Below are positions 12,302 to 22,476 of a stretch of 64,000 bases of DNA, piece by piece. Position 1 is the stretch's first letter; each line of letters starts with the position of its first letter. Under the pieces are notes generated by a model. The model ran no database searches and was not told where the DNA came from. It saw nothing but the letters and a program-made list of their open reading frames with translations. Both the position numbers and the translations under genes were made by a program. The DNA is from Orientallactaga sibirica (taxonomy: Eukaryota; Chordata; Mammalia; Rodentia; Dipodidae): assembly GCA_036365145.1 (NCBI GenBank), contig JAEOAD010000034.1, forward strand, positions 18,257,501 to 18,321,500, given 5' to 3'.

Positions 12302-12361
12302 GATACTAGACAGATAGATAGATGGATTGATAAATAGATGATAGGAATGTAGATAGATAGA
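12302..12361. repeat. (GATA)n microsatellite, right part
   Basis: AGATACTAGACAGATAGATA and following GATAGATG units; the same array as 11690-11969, separated by the LTR. Confidence 0.8.
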
Positions 12362-13369
12362 TGTTAGAAAAATACTAGATTCTACTCATTCTCTTTCTCT
12401 TGAGAACCCTAATATAACCTATTAAAATTGTCATCAATAAAACCATGACCACATCATCCACTTGTTAAATATAAAAGCCAGAAAGTTTGCTTGACTTTAG
12501 GCAGTCATCATTTCTCAGAAGGATGACTTGGTTTAATATCATTCTGCTCTGTGCATGGGCTCCTCTCTGAAAATGTGCCTCTGCCCACTGTCTCCGTTAT
12601 TCCTTGTCATCTCTCCAGAGGTCAGAGATGGAGCAGCCAATGTATGCTCAGACTGCCTCCCTTGGAAAGGATTTTTCTGTGGCAGAATCAGGGAGACTAT
12701 CACAAGTCATGTAGATTATACACATCCTGTGGCCTGGCTGTCGGCTCTTCCCACTGCTCTATGTTCTGTATCACTATTGTGTCTTTATTGAGTGAATAAT
12801 TGGCAGGTCAGCCACCTTCAGTACTTGGAATACCAGGGTTAATACTTATCCATGCACACAGATATTGCATCATGCAAGGAAATCAAAACATATACAAACT
12901 TGGAAAATTATATTTCTATGAATGCCTCATGAGTAACTGTTTTCATGTTTTCTTTGAGTAACAGAGCACCCTAGCCAAATGTAATCTTCTGCAAGAGCAC
13001 ACTCCACAAGCACGGAGGATGCAACCCAATGGAAGAGCACTTGATTAGAATGCGTGAAGCTCTGTATTTGAGCTCTAGTACTTGAAAAACAACCTAACAC
13101 ACTGTGCAAAACAGGAGCTATTTCGGTTGAATTGTCTGAATGTTGGTGAAGAGGTTAAAGGTTAAAGTTAGACCAAAGACTCCTATACCATTCATTATGT
13201 CCTATCCTGTACTTCATTTTTTTAAAATTTATCTTCCTCTCTTTGGCTTTTCTATAAACCTTGAGACCCTAGGAATTGCAATTAAAAAAAAAAAAAAACT
13301 AGCCAGAGATATTTTGAACAGTTGAAAACATTGTGCAAGGAATATTTCATGTTAGCTTTAATCTGCCTT
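12362..13369. other. unique non-coding DNA
   Basis: Two overlapping frames of 78-82 codons (12551-12799) lie in a slightly GC-richer part but show no recognisable protein. An A15 run is at about 13284-13298. Confidence 0.45.
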
Positions 13370-13490
13370 TGGTCTAACTCTCTGAGATATGTCTGTCCAG
13401 GCAGTTCCTTCTCTGTGCCTCAATTTCCCATGACTTAAGGAAGAGAGATGGAATAATACTGACTTGTCAAACATTCAAGAACAAATGAAA
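13370..13490 (+). repeat. MIR SINE fragment (ancient)
   Basis: CTCTGTGCCTCAATTTCCC followed by GGAATAATACTGACTTGTCA and a trailing GAACAAATGAAAGAG matches the MIR core and 3' part in sense orientation. Confidence 0.6.
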
Positions 13491-15004
13491 GAGGCTGGCG
13501 TGTGATGTATCTATAGCTTCTTCTCTTGCAGTACTGTTTTTTCTTTGCCCTGTTGTTCCATCTTTTTCTTCCTGAAGAAGTCCAGAGCTAGGGTGTAGTA
13601 CCTAAGGCCACAGGCCCAGATGACAGACACCAGCAAGAACAATCAAGCTCCCTGTGGCCACTCAGCTCTGAATTGTAGGATCAGGTGAGGTGATCTAAAG
13701 TGACAGGAAGACAACAAAAGACCCAAAGTCGTGAGAGCAGCTGGGACGCATGTTTGGCTCGAGCAGATGGAAGCACAATGCCAAGGCTGTGTTCCAGGCA
13801 ATTAAGGGAAATATCAGTGTCTATCTGCCAACTAATTACACAGTATCATTCAAACGTCATCCAGCCAGATCCTGCTGCTCGCTTCACAGGGCCCTGACAG
13901 GGTTCAGTTACCCCTTTCTTCTTTTCATTACCCCATTCATATCAGATGAATATCTTGTAACTTCTCTTGCCATAAATTTGGCTGCAGTAGGACCTGCTTT
14001 CTTGGGATGCTTTTTCAGCCATGTTAATGTGTCCATTGCCTCTTTGCTTTCTCTCAAAAATTTCAACTTCCATTTTCATGCATCCTGATGCTAGAGCAAC
14101 AAAACCCCCATCTTCCCAATCTGGCATGATCTCAGACAACTTCTTGAATTTCATGCAGGCCATTCCTTCTTGGTCAGTTTCTCTGGTCTGCAATGTAATC
14201 TAATTATCTTCTCCTTCCAAGGTGTATTGCAACCTACAAAACTATCATTCACATGTTACTGTTTTATGGTCTAAACAGCAATTTACATTTTCAAACCCTT
14301 TCATCTCCTCATTTATTTCCCAAATTGGGTGCCTAGGAAATCTATGGCCAGAAACCATAATGAGGGTGCCCTAGGAAAACATTTAAAAAGGGTTCATAGA
14401 ACAAATAAAACAGAATTTTCAATTATGCAAATATGTTTATGCAGACCTTCTCAGTGCCTTTAAGCTAGATACATTATCTTTCCACAGAAGGTCTCAGTTA
14501 TTTCAGTTTTCTGGAACTAATTTGGCAGGAAGTAAAAATTGAGAACTATGCCAACTTCTCACAAAGGAGGTGCGCTCTAACTTACAGTGGCCAGTGTGAA
14601 AACCAGAAGTTAAAGTCAGGAGATGAAAAAATGAAAAGTACAGAGAAATTTCATTACTTCATTTTTTCTAGGCTGCATAGGTACTTTTCATTTCATATGA
14701 TCTTCTTTTCTGTTTTTACTTACTTTCTTTAGGATTACCTAGTAACTTGCCAATAATGCAAACTCTCATTTTATTCCCAAACCTACAGAAACAGAAATTT
14801 TAGGGGGTGGGACTCAAAGGGTTTTGTTTGGTCTAAAATGAACCTGGCAACATTATACATTGACATACTTAGTAATTATACTTTAAAAAAAATCTGTATG
14901 TCCAAGTTAGGAAAATAAATTTAATAGTCATACCAAATATTAGCTATGGCAGTTAAAGTATCTTGTTTAATCAATGCTATCCCTTGGGTGAACAGCAGCT
15001 TCCC
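13491..15004. other. unique non-coding DNA
   Basis: No repeat recognised. The frame of 112 codons at 13750-14088 overlaps frames on both strands. Confidence 0.45.
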
Positions 15005-15595
15005 AGCACACACACTCCTGAATAGTCATCCACACATACCCACACATCCTATCCTCATCTTGTGGGACGTGATTCCTGTATACTCATCCACACTTACCCA
15101 AAAAAAACCTGTCTTCCTCCTGTGGATTGTGACTCCTGAATACTCACCCACACATACCCACACACCCTGTCTTCCTCCCAATGGATATGACTACTGTATA
15201 CTCTTCCACATATACCCACACATCCTGTCCTCTTCCCATGATATGTAACACCTGTGTACTCACCCACACATATCCACATAACCTGTCCTGTGGGTTGTGC
15301 CACCTGTATACTCACCCACACAAACCCATAAACCCTGTCTTCCTCCCATGGGATGTGACACCTGTATGCTCAGCCACACCTATACACACACCCTGTCCCT
15401 CCTCCCATGGGATGTGACACCTGTATACTCAGCCACACATATACACACACCCTGTCTTCCTCCCATGGGATGTGACTTCTGTATACTCTTCCACACATTC
15501 CCACCACCATGTCCACTTCCTGTGGTATATGATTCCTCTATATTCATTCACACATACCCGGACACCCTGTCCTCCTCAAGTGGATGCAAAACTAA
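15005..15595. repeat. minisatellite, about 58-bp unit, about 10 copies
   Basis: A unit with the order CTGTATACTCACCC - ACACATACCCACACACCCTGTC - TTCCTCCCATGGGATGTGAC repeats with anchors (the CTGTATA-like word) at about 15018, 15076, 15136, 15194, 15252, 15304, 15362, 15421, 15479 and 15536. Spacing is 52-60 bp, mostly 58. The two copies from about 15362 to 15479 are the most alike; edge copies are more diverged. Open frames on both strands across it are by-products of the repeat. Confidence 0.92.
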
Positions 15596-15739
15596 TAAGT
15601 AGACAATGTCCTACTGGATGGTCATTTCAGAAGGACAACTGCCTTTGTTGTGACAATCAAATGATTACCCTGGCCAGTGCTTTAGCATGCTGCCTGTTAT
15701 TCAGGAAGAACTCCTGAAATGATATTTACATTCATTTTT

Positions 15740-15965
15740 CTACATTGACTGACACCCCTCTGTGCTATACACCATGTTAGGTAGGTTGGGAGCATTCAAA
15801 AGTAAGGAAGTCCCCATGAATTCACCTTTATAGAACTTGGGATTTGGCTACAAAGAGAAACTTCCAATGACTATGTAGCAGCATGACATACACTTTGGCT
15901 GACGATATCAGCACCATAAAATGTGGGCAGCAGAAGGAGGGACAAAGTGCAAAGGCTATAGGGAA
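15740..15965. repeat. possible L2-like LINE fragment
   Basis: CTGTGCTATACACCATGTTAGG (cf. 'tgtgccaggcactgtgctagg'), a CATGAATTCACCTTTATAGAACTTG stretch, and GGGCAGCAGAAGGAGGGACAAAGTGCAAAGG follow the order of L2 3' sequence. Weak. Confidence 0.35.
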
Positions 15966-15980
15966 AAATAATAACATGCG

Positions 15981-16330
15981 GTCTGGAGAGATAGTTCAGT
16001 GGTTACATGTGCAGGAGCACAAACATAAGGACCCGAGGAGGCCACTGCACCACTAAAAACCATGTGTATGGTCTGGTGCATTGGTAATCCCAGTAGTATG
16101 GAAGTTTGGCAACTGAAGAATTTCTGGGTCTTGTGAAAGGCCAGCTGCGGAATTCATAAGAGAAGGCATCACAAGGAAAAATGGGCAAGTGAATGATGTT
16201 GGGGGAACCCCGATATTTTCCTCCAGTCTTCTAAAAGCAAACCAAAGTAGCAAAGCAGGTGAGTATACGGGGTACCACATCAGCACAGACATATATGTAC
16301 ACCACACATACACCACACAAACACAAAGTA
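15981..16330 (+). mobile_element. B4-like SINE (tRNA/ID head fused to B1-like part), old
   Basis: Begins GTCTGGAGAGATAGTTCAGT, continues with a GTCTGGTGCATTGGTAATCCCAG B1-like core, and ends in a CACACATACACCACACAAACAC-type tail, as in rodent B4 elements. Heavily mutated. Confidence 0.6.
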
Positions 16331-16731
16331 ATATCACAGAGAACCATCCTAAAGATGAGAAAGAGGGAGGCACATTTGGGGAACCTGAAAGTTACATATA
16401 TTGGCAGGAGCTTCTTGTAGTGTTTGGGACAAAATGGAGAATAAAGAAGTTAACAGATGAATGTGAAAAATAATGGCAGTGACTGATCATGAGGAGCAGA
16501 TGCTAAATGAAGTCAATGGAGATCCACAAAATTCTCAGTAAAGGTGTTGGGTGTTTAGCATTATGAAGCTTATTCTTGCTACGGTACAACTGGAGGAAGA
16601 CTAGACCTTGCAACTAATCCCACAGGGCTTCTCTGAATGAAGACAGTATGCAAAGATATCTTGACAATCCCAATTACTGATTTTTGCTTCAAAGACTCAA
16701 AACAAAATATTTAGTTTTTACACTCACCATA
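16331..16731. other. unique non-coding DNA
   Basis: Nothing recognised. The last five bases (16727-16731) are the left target duplication of the LTR that follows. Confidence 0.4.
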
Positions 16732-17067
16732 TGTGGGTATTTGAATATGAAATGCCCCTCATAGTCTCAGGTATGTGTATACTTAATCCCCAGATGGTGA
16801 TGCTGTTCTGGAAGATTATGAAAATTTAGTCCATGGACTCTTGCTAGAGAAAGTCCATCATTGGTAGGCGGGCTTTGAGCTCTTAGAGCCCAATCCATTG
16901 GCTCAATCTACCTTCTCCCAACTCATAAAAAGATATGACACAGGCTTACTGCTCAGGCCTGTTACACCTTCATCACTATAATGGACACATTCCTTAAAAC
17001 TGCAAGCCAAAAATAAATTCTTTTGTCTGGGTATTTTTGTCCCAGCAATGAGAAAGTAACTTATACA
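16732..17067 (+). mobile_element. solo ORR1/MaLR-like LTR
   Basis: 336 bp, starts TGTGGG and ends ATACA (TG...CA). Landmarks: CTTAATCCCCAGATGGTGATGCTGTT, GGCGGGCTTTGAGCTCTTAGAG, polyadenylation signal AATAAA near 17011, and terminal CCCAGCAATGAGAAAGTAAC. A perfect 5-bp target duplication CCATA lies at 16727-16731 and 17068-17072. Confidence 0.88.
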
Positions 17068-17072
17068 CCATA

Positions 17073-17694
17073 CATTATTGTATTTTGTTTCTGAAAACAA
17101 ATTGATAGGACCATAATTTATACATTAGTGTTCTTCATAGGACCTTGAATTCTTGTTATTTGTTGCCGATAATTGAGGTCTATCACATATGGAACATTGC
17201 TATTATCTAAAGATCTCTATCACATTCTTGCTATTAAGTTATTTTGCCTCTCATTTGATCTACAACATCAATCTGTGAGTCGGACTAGATGAAAGTGGAA
17301 ATTGAGCCTCTGGGAAAGCATACCCTGTTCATGCAGATGGCAGGATGCCTGACCCTTTATCCAAATTCTTTGCATTCTCCAAAGCAACATTCTGCCATAG
17401 TCAAGTATTTACATGTCAAAACACTAAGATAGTCTAGTCTTGACAGAGAGAAGCCTGTGTGGAGGCCTGCAGTGGGCAGCTGTGTTCTGCCCACACCTTT
17501 GAGTCCTACCTGGGCTCAAGATAAGAAATGCCAGAATGGAAATGGAAGAGGGAGAAAGGACAGAGGGTGATATGTACTAGCCTAATATCACAGTACAATT
17601 ATTAGTAGAGGATGCATGACACCAGACCCAGTTGTGTGTGGGCTTAAGACCACCGCAAGCTAGGTACAGAGACATGAAAGCCGAGCACATTAAG
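17073..17694. other. unique non-coding DNA
   Basis: No repeat or exon recognised. The stretch ends at a MIR. Confidence 0.4.
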
Positions 17695-17930
17695 AAAAGC
17701 TCTCAGCCGAATTCAGATTTTGTCATTTACCAGCTGGAAAAACCTTACCCTCTCTGGGCTACAGTTGTCCTGTATATAAATGAGGATATTTGGGGCTGGA
17801 GAGATGGCTCAGTGGTTAAGGTGCTTGCCTGTAAATGAGGACATTAATAATACCTACCCCTCCATGCTCTTATGAAGGATTACTTCTAAGATGTCATGAA
17901 ACAAATTCCTGAAAGATTCTACTGCCAATA
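17695..17930 (+). repeat. MIR SINE, interrupted by a 41-bp insertion
   Basis: ATTCAGATTTTGTCATTTACCAGCTGG, CCCTCTCTGGGCTACAGTTG and TATAAATGAGGATATT precede the insertion. TAAATGAGGACATTAATAATACC and CTCTTATGAAGGATTAC continue it. The MIR consensus has this 'taaaatgaggataataatacc' segment once, so the repeated 14 bp is a target duplication. Confidence 0.8.
17791..17831 (+). mobile_element. 41-bp tailless SINE 5' fragment
   Basis: Only the first about 40 bases of the Dip-type SINE are present: GGGGCTGGAGAGATGGCT, AGTGGTTAAGGTGCTTGCCT. There is no B box, body, (TC)n block or A-rich tail. A 14-bp duplication TAAATGAGGAYATT (17777-17790 and 17832-17845, one mismatch) flanks it. Confidence 0.85.
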
Positions 17931-18006
17931 CTAACTGCCTTGATCCCTCCTTCATTCAGACACTTTCTCTGAACAAGGCTATTCCTGTTCCATTACAATG
18001 ACAACA

Positions 18007-18068
18007 TCTGGCTAGAGACGTAGCTCAGTGTGGAGGCGCTGGGTTAAATTAGCACCACCAAAAGAGTA
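18007..18068 (+). mobile_element. ID-like tRNA SINE, internally deleted
   Basis: GGCTAGAGACGTAGCTCAGTG, then a shortened GGAGGCGCTGGGTTAAATTAGCACCACC and an AAAAGAG end. This matches an ID-type element (ggctggggatgtagctcagtgg ... gttcgatccccagcaccg) with part of the middle missing. Confidence 0.6.
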
Positions 18069-18564
18069 TGAAAAAAATATTATAATGCTGCTCCATCTTG
18101 TCTTTCCAATCTATTTCTAGATTTATTTCCTCCATGAAATAGCCCTCCACCTAGCACAGAGAAGCATCTGTTTGTGTTTACTAGTTGTGCTGCTTCCTTT
18201 CACAGGTGTGTACATGTTGGTCACCACTTTGTCTGTAGTGCCTAGAATTGTTGCTGGCACAAAATAGACAACAGCTATACACACATCAACTAAAGAGCGC
18301 TCACTTGTTTTGTATTTTCAGAACTATGTATCATTTCCAGAATCAATCCAACTTCATTTACTATGTAATATATGTAAATAAACTCACTAAATATCAAAAA
18401 GCAACACTGTAAAATAGTTTTGAAACATACACAAACAAGGGAAAGATCCTTAAGCCTTCATATTTCACTTTCTCCCCAATGTAGTTGCTGTCTACTTTTA
18501 CCTGTGTAACCTCCCATAATCACTGTCTGTGGTCACAGCTGTAATATAAATCTACATATATAAA

Positions 18565-18712
18565 TAAACACTTACATGGCATCTACACTATGACAGCCAT
18601 AGCTTTTAATACCCATGTGAATTAATTCATTTTTTGTCTCTATAACACTGTATAATAGGTACCATGTATACCTTAATTTACAGCTGAGGAAACTGAGGTA
18701 GGGTTACTACTT
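18565..18712 (-). repeat. MIR SINE fragment (ancient)
   Basis: AATTAATTCATTTTTTGTCTC, ATAATAGGTACCATGTATACC, ATTTACAGCTGAGGAAACTG and AGGTAGGGTTAC are reverse-complement MIR landmarks. Confidence 0.65.
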
Positions 18713-19101
18713 TTTTCATATTGTTATGTAGCAAATTTCTCCAAATTGAAATATTCCATGTTGAAGGAATGGCAGAGGTTCTAACATTCAGGAGGTCAAT
18801 TCTGTGAGAGCTGAAACTTAAAAGGTTGCAGACCCCTCCCCAGCTATAGGAGTGGTAAACAACTGTTGAGGGGCAGACCTTGACCAGAGTTATGTAGCAA
18901 CTGAAACATTCCTTCTTGAGCGAGAGGAAGGAAGCTCAGGAAGTCAGTAAGTCTGGGGAAAAGGTTGTAAGACACCCTCCCTAAGGTTATAGAAAGGGAA
19001 AATAACTGCTTTGGAGGAGACTGATCAAGCAAACTGCCTACAGGTTGTACAGTGTGATTGAGGGATGAAGTTTCCATGAGTCATCACATATGCTGGGAAG
19101 G
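18713..19101. other. unclassified stretch with a diverged tandem duplication
   Basis: Two segments of about 100 bp share order: AAAGGTTGCAGACCCCTCCCC ... TAACTG-like ... (18820-18920) and AAAGGTTGTAAGACACCCTCCC ... AATAACTGC ... (18960-19050). This could be part of an old LTR that I cannot name. Confidence 0.4.
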
Positions 19102-19452
19102 TGTGGTGGTTTGATTCGGGTGTTCCCCATAAACTTAAGTGTTCTGAATGCTAAGCTCCCAGATGATGGAAGTTTGGGAATTAATGCCTTCTGGAGGCAG
19201 AGTATTGTTGGGGTGGGCTTATGGGTGTTATAGCCAGCTCCCCATTGCCAGTGTTTGGAACACTCTCCTGCTGTTTTTGTCCACCTTATGTTGGCAGGGG
19301 TGGGGTTATGTCCACCCTCTGTTCATGCCATCATTTTCCCTGCCATGATGGACCTTCCCCCTTGAGCCTGTAAGCAAAAATAAATGTCGTTTACCCCACA
19401 AGCTGCTCTTGGTCAGGTGATTTCCACCAGCAATGCGAACCTGACTGCAACA
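19102..19452 (+). mobile_element. solo MaLR-like LTR, same family as 34596-36471
   Basis: 351 bp, TGTGGTGG to GCAACA. Landmarks: GGTTTGATTCGGGTGTTCCCC, GGGAATTAATGCCTTCTGGAGG, TGTTATAGCCAGCTCCCC, GCCATGATGGACCTTCCCC, AATAAA near 19380 and CTCTTGGTCAGGTGATTTCC. Its reverse complement matches the 36116-36471 LTR throughout. Flanks GAAGG / GATGG are a possible 5-bp duplication (4 of 5). Confidence 0.85.
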
Positions 19453-19729
19453 GATGGGCTTTTCAGTGATGTAGTAGCCTTTGAGTCAGCCATTGCTTCT
19501 GTAAGCAATGCCTCACCCTGCTCTACAAGTAGTCCCAATGTACTCAGTGGTTCCCTAAAATTGGTTTTGGAGCAATTGTACTTTGGTCTGTCATCTGAGC
19601 CCTAGCTGATGAACAGACATGTATTAGTGTCTATTCAGGGAAAGTTTCCCATGACACATAGAAAAATGTGACCATATGTAATTTATTAGCATACAAATGT
19701 TGCTTATTGCTCAAATAGGTAGATACTCA
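19453..19729. other. unique non-coding DNA
   Basis: No feature recognised; it lies between two LTRs. Confidence 0.4.
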
Positions 19730-20066
19730 TGGGATCAATAGGAAATAGCCCTCATGGGTTCATATATTTGAACACATGGTCCCCAGGCTGGTGGTACTCT
19801 TTGGGCAGGTTATATAACTTTCAAGAGGTAGAGCTTGCCAGATGAAGTGGCTACTTGGGTAAGCCTTGAGGTTTTATAGCCTGGCTTCACTTCCTATTTA
19901 CCCTCTGCTTCCTGGCTTTGGATGCATTCTGGCCAGCCAGTCTCTCAGGTCTGCATCAATGCCTTCCACTTGAAAATGTAAGTGTGAAATCAATCCTTTC
20001 CTCCCATAAGCATGTTTCTGGCTGGGTATTTCGGTATTTTGTACCAACAATGAGAAGATATCTACT
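19730..20066 (+). mobile_element. ORR1/MaLR-like 5' LTR
   Basis: Landmarks: AGCCCTCATGGGTTCATATATTTGAA, ATGGTCCCCAGGCTGGTGG, CCTTGAGGTTTTATAGCCTGGCTTCAC and terminal CAACAATGAGAAGATATC. Directly after it, AATTGGTGCCATAGTGGGGG resembles the primer-binding site and start of MaLR internal regions, so this is a 5' LTR and not a solo one. Confidence 0.75.
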
Positions 20067-20727
20067 ATAGTAAATTGGTGCCATAGTGGGGGCAGTTTAC
20101 ATATTTTTATTTTCATTTATTTCATTTTAGAGAGAGAGAGATACAGAAATAGGCAGGTAGAGAGAGAGAGAGAATGGGCGTGCCAGGGATTCCAGCCACT
20201 GCAAATGAACTACAGATGTGTGCACCCCCTGTGCATCTGGTTTAAGTGGGTCCTGGGGAGTTGAACCTGGGTCCTTTGGCTTTGCAGGCAAGTGCCTTAA
20301 TCACTAAGTTGTCTCTCCAGCCCCTTTTTATTTTTTTGAAACTGGTTTGTGGGAGGAATGTAGAAAGATTTGGTATTTTGGATTAGAGAAGGATTTCAGG
20401 GCTGTAAGCAGAGCTTGATGGACCATTTTTTTTTTTTTTTTTTGATAATTTAAGAGACCTAAATGCTAAGAGAAATATGGGATATGAAGACTTGGCTTAC
20501 AAAGAATTTTCAGAGAAGGAAAAAAGGATTTTATTCAAACTGGGCTAATCACATAAAGGCTGGCTGTGTTTGCCTGAGTCCTGAGAATTTGAACAAAATT
20601 AAATTTAGATATAATAAACTTGTGTGTTTGGTAGAAGTATAGAAAAGAAAGATGAAAAATATTAAGTTGGAATAGAAAAATTGTAAGCACGTTTAAAGTT
20701 ATAGGCAAAGAGGCTGGTTTTAGTTCA
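20067..20727 (+). mobile_element. MaLR internal region, 5' part, interrupted
   Basis: Starts with the TTGGTGCCATAGTGGGGG primer-site-like sequence. It is interrupted by a SINE (20105-20322), continues through GAAACTGG...GAAGACTTGGCTTACAAAGAATTTTCAGAG, and stops where an element in opposite orientation begins (20728). A T18 run is at about 20428-20445. No coding capacity. Confidence 0.6.
20105..20322 (-). mobile_element. Dip-type tRNA SINE, common subtype
   Basis: Antisense copy: T-rich tail complement, (GA)n block at 20132-20172, ATGGGCGTGCCAGGGATTCC, TGTGCATCTGGTTTAAGTGGG, B-box complement GTTGAACCTGGG, and CTCTCCAGCCCC as the complement of the 5' head. Inserted in the MaLR internal region. 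Confidence 0.92.
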
Positions 20728-21071
20728 TGTTGTACTTACCTTTTGTTGTTGTTGTTGCTGGAACAAACACCTGACCATAAGCAGCTTGTGGGAGGAAAGG
20801 AAAAGGTTCTTGTAGATGGACAGATTCCAGCTGAAGCTTTATCAAGGTGGTAGAAGCTGGCTCACTCCATCATACTCCCATAGCAGAGAGACAACAACCA
20901 ATCCCAGAAAGCATCAATATCCATAGCTCAAGCTGGCTCTCTACACACCCAGTAGTGCTGAACCCAAGATCCACCTACCAGTGGACTCTGCCTCCTGAAG
21001 ACTAAGTAGGAAGCTTAATCACAAATACCTAAGGCTATGGGGGGACATTCATTTATATTCAAACCACCACA
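20728..21071 (-). repeat. 3' LTR of the 20728-22822 element
   Basis: 344 bp, from TGTTGTACTTACC to AACCACCACA on the plus strand. The GTTGTTGTTGTT stretch near its start is a small triplet expansion absent from the partner LTR. Confidence 0.7.
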
Positions 21072-21286
21072 TTCTACCCCTGCCCCCCATAAAATCATGA
21101 TAACCTCAAAATGCAAATTGTACTTAGTGCAACTTCAATGGTCCCCAAAGTCTTTTGATCAAATGTCCAAAGTCTCACCTGAGATTCAAAACTGTCTTAG
21201 AATGCTGAGCAAAATCAAAACACAAGATAGATACTGCCAACACATAATGGCAGAGTCAAAATTTCCTCCGCAACAAGGAGAGAATG

Positions 21287-21670
21287 TGTGATAGAATAGA
21301 AGCTAAAAGGTGAACTGATTCACAAAATTACTGTGAGAGTTAATTGCTGAGGAGCTAAACTTACCTTTGTCAGCAGATGGAAAAAACCCAAAGAGAGAAA
21401 TGTCCAGAAAGGGCCCAGAGGGACAATAAGAAGGAAAAACAGTTTAGGCTAAAACAAAGTAAAATGGAGGTAATTGTTAGGGTGGCCTGACTACAGATAT
21501 GATTGATATTCAAATTGTCATATCTTGTTTGTTCACTTACCCCTCCCCTTGGCTATGAAATCTATATCTTTGGAGGGCTCTATCAAACTCTTTGGCCCCT
21601 AGGTGAATAAACCCTTCTACTTTCAGTCATACTGACATTGGAATGATCTTTCCTGAGAATTTCTGCAACA
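21287..21670 (+). mobile_element. candidate solo LTR of a different ERV, nested
   Basis: Starts TGTGATAGAATAG, ends CTGCAACA. It has ERV-like 3' architecture: GGCTATGAAATCTATATC (TATA-like), AATAAACCC signal at about 21606, then TTCTGCAACA. It has no counterpart in the 34596 element at this place, so it is probably an insertion. No clear target duplication; GCAACAAG occurs on both sides but overlaps the proposed right end. Family unknown. Confidence 0.45.
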
Positions 21671-22476
21671 AGTGGACAAATGCAAAATCAATAACCAGCA
21701 AGTAAACATGAAGCAGTTGCACTGCCAAGTCTAACATCCATAACTAGTAACAAAGAAGTCTCTAGGTTTCCAACTCTTCCCCTCCATCTGGCCTGCTCAC
21801 AGCTCAGTTAACATTCAATCCTGAGACAACAGGTCTCCTTGGAAGATATTCCAGTCCTGTTATATCCAAAATATCTTAATCACTACCCTGCAAACCTTGG
21901 TTGAGCTTCATTGCTCCATACAGTATCTTGACATAGCCTCTATACAGGGATTTCAACCCTCCTTCACATGGCTGCATCTCTCTGGCTCCTTCCACTAGTT
22001 AATCTTCCATAGGATAGCATTTCATGACCTCCACACAAGAAATTCCATCTCACTTCTCATTGCCACATTGCTGTGGCTCCTGGAACTGTGTGCACTAAGT
22101 GATATGCTTCTTGTCATTTTCAAACCATTATCACATAAACTTCAGGAAAAATTGTAATCCAGGGGTAATAAAGCTTGACCTTGAGTAGGATAATCCTTTA
22201 GCAGTCTTCCTTCAAGCAACCTTCTTTCAAAAGAATTTGCATTCTTACTACCTACTGTTTTTACAGTTTAGTCCTTGGTCCCTTCCTACTAAGGGCTGAA
22301 TTGAGGAAATACCTTTCTCTTAATAATTCATTTTGTTCTGCTCATATATTACAAGATCCCTCATTTTCTTATCCCCTCCCTGGGATTAGAAGTAGCGACA
22401 ATCCCCTAATTCTACATTGCTGATATAAACACCATTTTTAATTCCCACGTGCCCTTAAAGTTTCTTATTATCACCA

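Noticed and set aside
15005..15595. CRISPR-like array because of regularly spaced similar units
   Set aside because: The units are contiguous and similar throughout, with no unique spacers, and the DNA is mammalian.
15094..15602. Open frames of 75-101 codons on both strands with repeated peptide motifs
   Set aside because: They are by-products of the 58-bp minisatellite; the unit length shifts frame and frames exist on both strands.
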